DNA from: Incurvaria masculella
Taxonomy: Eukaryota; Arthropoda; Insecta; Lepidoptera; Incurvariidae
Direction: 5' to 3'
NCBI GenBank assembly: GCA_946894095.1
Contig: OX335642.1
Span: 28,965,021 to 29,029,020 of the forward strand
DNA length: 64,000 nucleotides
Positions 58,996 to 64,000 of this stretch are shown here, piece by piece; the stretch's first letter is position 1; the number at the start of each line of letters is the position of its first letter. The position numbers were made by a program, and so were the translations under genes. The notes under the pieces were generated by a model that saw only the letters and a program-made list of their open reading frames with translations, was not told the origin of the DNA and ran no database searches.

Positions 58996-59234
58996 GTGTG
59001 GGTGAAGGGGAGGGTAGGGCTAAGCGGATACACGCGGGAACTGTTAACCTCAGTGAGAGTAGTGCTTATCGAGGCATCGAGTAAGAAAGGAATAGAGTAA
59101 TAAGATGGTTGGATAGCCACATTTTCTAGATAAACATACACTGACGGTAGCGCCGGCCAATCAGTTCACTTACGAATTTGCTCACTCCTGATGTTCTCGG
59201 TTTCCAATGTCACGTAATATCAGTGGGCGTTTAC

Positions 59235-59485
59235 CATAATACGTTAACTCGCCGGGTAAACAGACAAGTGAGTGATTAAATATTTCCTTTGGTACATTGC
59301 CAAACGACGTGTTATTCTGCCAAGTGAACTAAAATTTACCAGTTAGTATAGTACAAAATGCAGAACAACTTCAGGTACAATAATAATAATAATAATAATT
59401 ACTTATTTTAGACCAGAAGTCCATAGACACGATGACATTTGATAACTCACCGGCCTTTTCACCCGGTGAGTTTATATACCATGGT
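59235..59485. mobile_element. Short copy of the CTCGCCGGGT MITE
   Basis: Left ACCATAATACGTTAACTCGC and right CACCCGGTGAGTTTATATAC are imperfect inverted ends; includes an (ATA)n run at 59380-59400. Confidence 0.6.
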
Positions 59486-59599
59486 AACCTCTCTGCACAG
59501 CGCATCGATTACCTACTACTTAGTTACGCATTACTTATCACGAAATCGCTAAGATTATCGATTTAGCTGGCTTATGCCATCGCATTGAGGGGGGAACGG

Positions 59600-60240
59600 C
59601 AGAACGTCTAATATGCAGATCGTATAATGTCATATTTTAACAAAATTTTAAAACCATGCACAACGTATAATCGGCAGATCGTATAATTTTATACGTAGTG
59701 CATGAAGAAATTTAAAAAATTAAATTACTTATTTCTCCATGCATAACGTATAATAGTCACAACGTATAATATTATGATCTTTATTTAACAAAAAAAGAAA
59801 ACCATGCATATCATATAATCCAAAAACCTTTCATACAATAAGTGCCCTTATTTTTATACTTTTAAAGTGTATACTCGAACGTGACGTTTCGACCGTCTCA
59901 ATTAGCGTTAGGTGGCCTTTCGAAATTGTAGCAAATATCGATTCGTAGCAATTTCAGCCTTAAATATATCGTCATTAGGGCGCTTTATTTAGTGCTTCTT
60001 GGCATATTATACGTTCTGCATGGTTTTCTTTTTTTGTGAATTCATGTTAGGAATATTATACGTTGTGACTATTATACATTCTGCATGATGCAAAGAGTTG
60101 ATTTTATTTTTAAACTTTATTCATGCACAACGTATAACATTATACGTTGTGAATATTATACGATATGCATGGTTTTCATTTTTTGGAAAAAAATACTATT
60201 ATACGTTGTGAATATTATACGTAGTGAATACGACTCGCAT
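59600..60240. repeat. Cluster of TATACGTTGTG-like short repeats in both orientations
   Basis: About fifteen half-sites of the type ATTATACGTTGTG / CACAACGTATAAT, many followed by GCATGG, fill both ends of this segment: minus-type on the left (59610-59830), plus-type on the right (60000-60235). The middle is non-repetitive. Confidence 0.7.
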
Positions 60241-60289
60241 TGAGTATTAAAGGTATTGTACATTTACACTCCGTGGTATACACTAAGGC

Positions 60290-60610
60290 CCGATTGCAGG
60301 AAGAGACGGCCGGGTTAATCAAAGTTCAAACACGTCACTTTTAGTCAACTGCATGGACTTGACTTAGCTCCCCTCCATACTGTTCATAAAAAAACTTTGA
60401 TTTTGATTTTGTGTCCTTTACAATAAATGCTATAATTTTGTATACAATTGCCAATTGGAGCAGGCCAGTCCCCACAAACAGCACCTGTTGACGAGCATCA
60501 CGCCGCCTGGGTCCAGCCATCGCCTTGGGCGTTTTATTTAAAGAGGTGACCCTCCTGATCCAAGCGTCATGGCAAGCAAGGACCTTGAAGCTATGCACTA
60601 CTCCAGCGGC
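60290..60610. repeat. Interspersed repeat, inverted relative to 40190-40330
   Basis: CCAATTGGAGCAGGCCAGTC and CACAAACAGCACC match the reverse complement of 40235-40300; the left part resembles 17380-17450. Confidence 0.5.
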
Positions 60611-60992
60611 AATAACAAACTGTGTGATACATTAGCACGTTACACACAATAAAATTGTGTCCACCAAAGCCATTGGAAAATCAATATTTGGTGTTCAACA
60701 AACTATTTAGAATCGAAAGGGGGTGATTGTATACACGAACCTGAACATATCACCCTAATATCCTCTTTAATGATTACAAAACAAGCTATATTTCATTATC
60801 TTTGCCCCACCTACGTGGCACGAAGTTGAGGTCATGATTTGACAAATCTATCAAATACACAATATTGTACAAGAATCCAAAGAGGGATTTATTCAAAGTT
60901 TAGATTTTAATTTCAATAGGACTGGACCACAAACTACAACCCCACGACTGTTCCAAAGTAGGATGTATATCGTACGTAACCACAAATAGGTA

Positions 60993-61050
60993 AAATTTAA
61001 AAATAATAAATATTTAAGGGGCCCCCTTAATATTTATTATTTTTAAATTT
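60993..61050. repeat. Near-perfect palindrome in a decayed GGGTTCCG element
   Basis: AAATTTAAAAATAATAAATA on the left and its reverse complement on the right around GGGGCCCCC; arms about 27 bp with a one-base offset. Confidence 0.85.
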
Positions 61051-61559
61051 ACAAGATACAAAGCACCTGATTTTTTGTGTTAAATCTTGTACGAGTGTGA
61101 CTCGCACTTAGCCGGTTTTTTTATATTTTAATGTTTCAGTGAACATTATATTTTCAATAGTCTCTTTAAATATTGTTTGCATTTTTTTAATAAATGGAAA
61201 CCCTGTTTTTATAGTGATAAGCAACCAATTTAGGTGATGCAAAATACGATGATATTGTAGCAGATTACATTTATAAATCTTTATTTATATATCGACTTCG
61301 TTCGTGTGGTGGACAGCATTATCTCTCGGTAATTACATGTTTAATCCAGACGATACGTATCCTGTAACTCCTCCGAGGTTAAACAACGAAATTTAAATTG
61401 CATCGTTGCAATCAGATTTCTTCAATTTGGTGTGAAGAACCACCTGATCGGCCAGAAAGTGCTCGTGAATTTGAACAACCATGAATTTCTCCACCCCAAG
61501 TGAAAGTTGAAAAACCTATGGGCGTCGCGTCTCCGGGCACTTCTCTCCTTTCAGTTGGA

Positions 61560-62345
61560 TTTCGAAATTATGCTATACAGGCGCTATACTTTACATACCA
61601 TCATTGAAGCATACCATACAACTAAACAACTCTGAAATGTTCACATCTCTAGGTTCAATGGTTCTTGAGATTTCCTGAGCGATGGCCTGTTTCAACCTAA
61701 AAAACCTTTCCTTGCAAGCATTTTAATTTAAAAAAATTGACTGTGAAACTTTTAGGTTTCTTGCTTATGCGGTTTAATTTCGTGTTTAATGTGTGAGTGT
61801 TTGTTGTTTGTCGAACCTGTTTTACTCCCTTAAAAGCCCAGGAGGTCGCGACAAAAATGGTAACGATAACGTAAAGGGCTGAAGCTGGGTTCACGTGTTA
61901 GAGACCGACCCTCTGATTCTAAATATGTCAGTCTATGTATATTCCCGGAATATAACAATCGATTTCTGAATAATCCTTTCTCATCCAAACAGAAAGCCAC
62001 TGTGTAAATTTCACGTTTCTAGGTTCAATGGTTCTAGAGATTTCCCGTGTAATTTGAAAATTTGTTCATTTTTCCTCTTTTACCCCCTCAAGAGCTGAAA
62101 TACCTTTTTCAGTAAGCATATTATTCTTAAAAAAACTACCTAAAGGTTTTACAGTCCTAGGTTGAACGGTTCCGGAGATTCCGTGTTGAATGCCAAATTG
62201 TTGTATGGAAATGTGTACATTTTGGCCTCCTTTCTTAGTGAGCGTTTTAGTCGTTAAAGGATGTCACTCTGAAAATTTCAAGTTTCTTGGTTCAGTGGTT
62301 ACGGAGATCTCAATGTGCGTCAGTGAATGAGTGAGTGGCTTTCGT
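61560..62345 (+). repeat. Degenerate tandem repeats around CTAGGTTCAATGGTTCT
   Basis: The block TCTAGGTTCAATGGTTCT followed by GAGATTTCC recurs at about 61650 and 62020, with weaker copies near 62155 and 62290; probably an old interspersed element. Confidence 0.5.
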
Positions 62346-62614
62346 GGATATAGATTACACAATGATCACTTCCTTGCTCGCGACTATTTAATCTGATCTA
62401 GTGATAAAGGTACTTAATCAAAGACACGAATGCAAGTACGTGCAGGCAGGCATCCGTCACTCCTAAATACCTACTGAGATCTTCACCTACGGCGCTTGGG
62501 AACCCGAGGTTCCAAATTCAGTCGGGGCCGCCGCGCGCACACGCTCGCACGTCCACTACGTCCAGTCGATCAGTCGTTTCGAAAAGCGCACTTTCGCCGT
62601 TTTTATTCGTAATA

Positions 62615-62725
62615 ATGTCTAATCATCATAAAATTAAATATAATAACTGTTGCGTGAACGGATGTCATAGTACAAGAAAGAATTCGAAGTTACCTTTCTT
62701 TACGCTTCCGAAATATTCTGAAAGG
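62615..62725 (+). CDS. Probable first exon of a THAP zinc-finger gene (partial)
   Basis: ATG at 62615 opens a frame reading CCVNGCHSTRKNSKLPFFTL then PK. Cys-x3-Cys near the N-terminus followed about 10 residues later by FF-x-x-P is the opening of the C2CH THAP DNA-binding domain; the second zinc pair should lie in a later exon not found here. The upstream 90 bp is CpG-rich (GCCGCCGCGCGCACACGCTC), as for a host promoter. The exon end is uncertain: no strong donor at 62725; GTAGGT at about 62775 is possible. Could be a host THAP factor or a P-element/THAP-type transposase. Confidence 0.5.
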
Positions 62726-62995
62726 AGAGTTTGTTTTTTTAGTTTAGGTTTATTGACGTTTTGCCTTTATGTAGGTAGGTATGTGGTATAGTGTTATGAG
62801 GGGCCTATTGAATTGACACGTATTTAACTGGTATCAGCACAGTACTTTTTTATACATTATGTAGTATTTATCCATGTATTACAAGGAAAAACAACATAAA
62901 TTGGTTTTGCCTAGTGAAACAATAATAGGCAATCATTCGTGGCAGCTCCAGGTACTTATTGACTATTCTCCTTTGCTGAATGTAGTTGGTTTTTA

Positions 62996-63256
62996 GGGTT
63001 CCGTACCCAAAGGGTGAAAACTGAACCCTATTACTAAGCCTCCGCTGTCCGTCCGTATCTCAGGAACCGTAATAGGTAGGCAGCTGAAATTTTCACAGAG
63101 TGTGTAATTATTTTGCCGCTAAAACAACAAATAGGTCAAATAATAAAATTATAAAAGTTAAAGGGTGGGATACAAAAAAAAAAGATTTTTGTTTGATCTT
63201 GTACGATGGTACGGAACCCTTCTTGTGCGAGCCCGACTCACACTTGGCCGGTTTTT
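62996..63256 (+). mobile_element. GGGTTCCG element
   Basis: AGGGTTCCGTACCCAAAGGG at the left and CACTTGGCCGGTTTTTG at the right; short CCGT run. Confidence 0.75.
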
Positions 63257-63257
63257 G

Positions 63258-63355
63258 CCATACCAGGACCTTTCTTTCATGAGCACGGCGATATTGAACT
63301 GAATGGTAAACACGGACAATGTTTTATTACCGTTTCGACCACCTTTTTATCGAAT
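63258..63355 (-). mobile_element. SINE body fragment
   Basis: CCATACCAGGACCTTTC and GATATTGAACTGAATGG, minus orientation, abutting the GGGTTCCG element. Confidence 0.55.
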
Positions 63356-63694
63356 GTGATATTATCAACCCGGCCAATAACAACAATAACCCGGACAATA
63401 CCAAACAATACTGTTTGGCGGCGGCAGTGTGTGATAACCCTAGCGCAAGCCGCATTCGAGCGATATGGGGCGGGTGAGCGACGACGCGTTTCATCTCGCC
63501 GCCGCGCCGGCAATGAGCGACGTAATAAATACTTTATAGTAAGGACATTTAGGATGAAAATTGAAAAATTACTGTCGGGGAGTGCAACTTCTGTGCGTAG
63601 CACTATTAGTTATTCTGTGGTGCAGGTTAGGTCAGGCCCATCGATATAACATAAAACTGGAAGGAGGAGTCAATAAAAGGTAGGTACTTATATG

Positions 63695-63885
63695 TAGCAG
63701 CAAAAGAATTCCGTGCGGCGCGTACGGCTATTGAACAGCGTCGTGACAAAGCCACTAGGCTTCAAGAAATTAGCTATCATATTCAGAGTGAGCAGACTGA
63801 CTTTAAGGCTGCGTATGAAGCTAGACAAATTCCCGATTTCCCCCCCACCGCTCCGCTAGACGCCGAAGCGGCAGTGGCGCCGTGA
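63695..63885 (+). other. Coding-like segment, unidentified, ending in a stop
   Basis: A plus-strand frame without ATG reads KEFRAARTAIEQRRDKATRL and later AYEARQIPDFPP before TGA at 63883-63885. Its codon use and GC content are unlike the flanking repeats. A second frame just upstream opens with ATG at 63554 (KIEKLLSGSATSVRS) and might be joined by splicing or be part of a retrocopy with frameshifts. I do not recognise the protein. Confidence 0.35.
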
Positions 63886-64000
63886 ATCTTAGGACAAAAC
63901 TGAAATGAGATATTGTTAGAGCGACACCTATACGCCGTCGCGGGAACTTCGTGAAAGTTATATCGATCCCGCGGCAAGTCGTCAATGATCATACAACCAA

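Overview
The window is eukaryotic nuclear DNA from a moth or butterfly (Lepidoptera; the species cannot be told). The evidence is AT-rich sequence with spliced genes, interspersed repeat families typical of Lepidoptera (a GGGTTCCGTACCC element with a CCGT run, an ACCGACTTCAAA element, tRNA-headed SINEs, mariner and Jockey-like LINE debris), short TTAGG telomere-type runs, and a lepidopteran type of gut gene family. I found no bacterial or viral genes, CRISPR array or rRNA.

The backbone is a tandem array of five chitin deacetylase-like genes, all on the minus strand, transcribed from high to low coordinates. I call them A (4998-13253), B (14851-22602), C (25900-29845), D (34693-39278) and E (47463-58918). 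Each has the same seven-exon plan with identical intron phases and encodes about 385 residues: a signal peptide, a short cysteine-rich stretch and a polysaccharide-deacetylase (NodB-like) domain, without the chitin-binding and LDLa domains of CDA1-5. This matches the short, gut-expressed group V deacetylases of Lepidoptera, which act on chitin of the peritrophic matrix. A, B, D and E are intact as read. C has lost almost all of exon 5 and all of exon 6 and is probably a pseudogene. A/B and C/D are sister pairs; E is more diverged, has Asn in place of a zinc-binding His, and carries two dead tandem copies of its exon 4.

Each gene has its own compact promoter: a TATA box about 40-50 bp before the ATG and a GATAA motif about 15-25 bp further upstream. 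This suggests separate but parallel control by a GATA factor.

The remaining sequence is repeats. 1-4997 holds nested repeats and a retroelement tail. 29846-34692 is mostly old repeat debris with one possible orphan promoter. 39279-47462 holds MITEs, nested insertions and a complete SINE. The introns of E hold a mariner relic interrupted by a TTAA-flanked MITE, and several LINE fragments. 58919-64000 holds a cluster of short TATACGTTGTG-like repeats, a probable first exon of a THAP zinc-finger gene on the plus strand, and an unidentified coding-like segment at the edge. Several near-perfect foldback hairpins are scattered through the right half, two of them sharing a core sequence.
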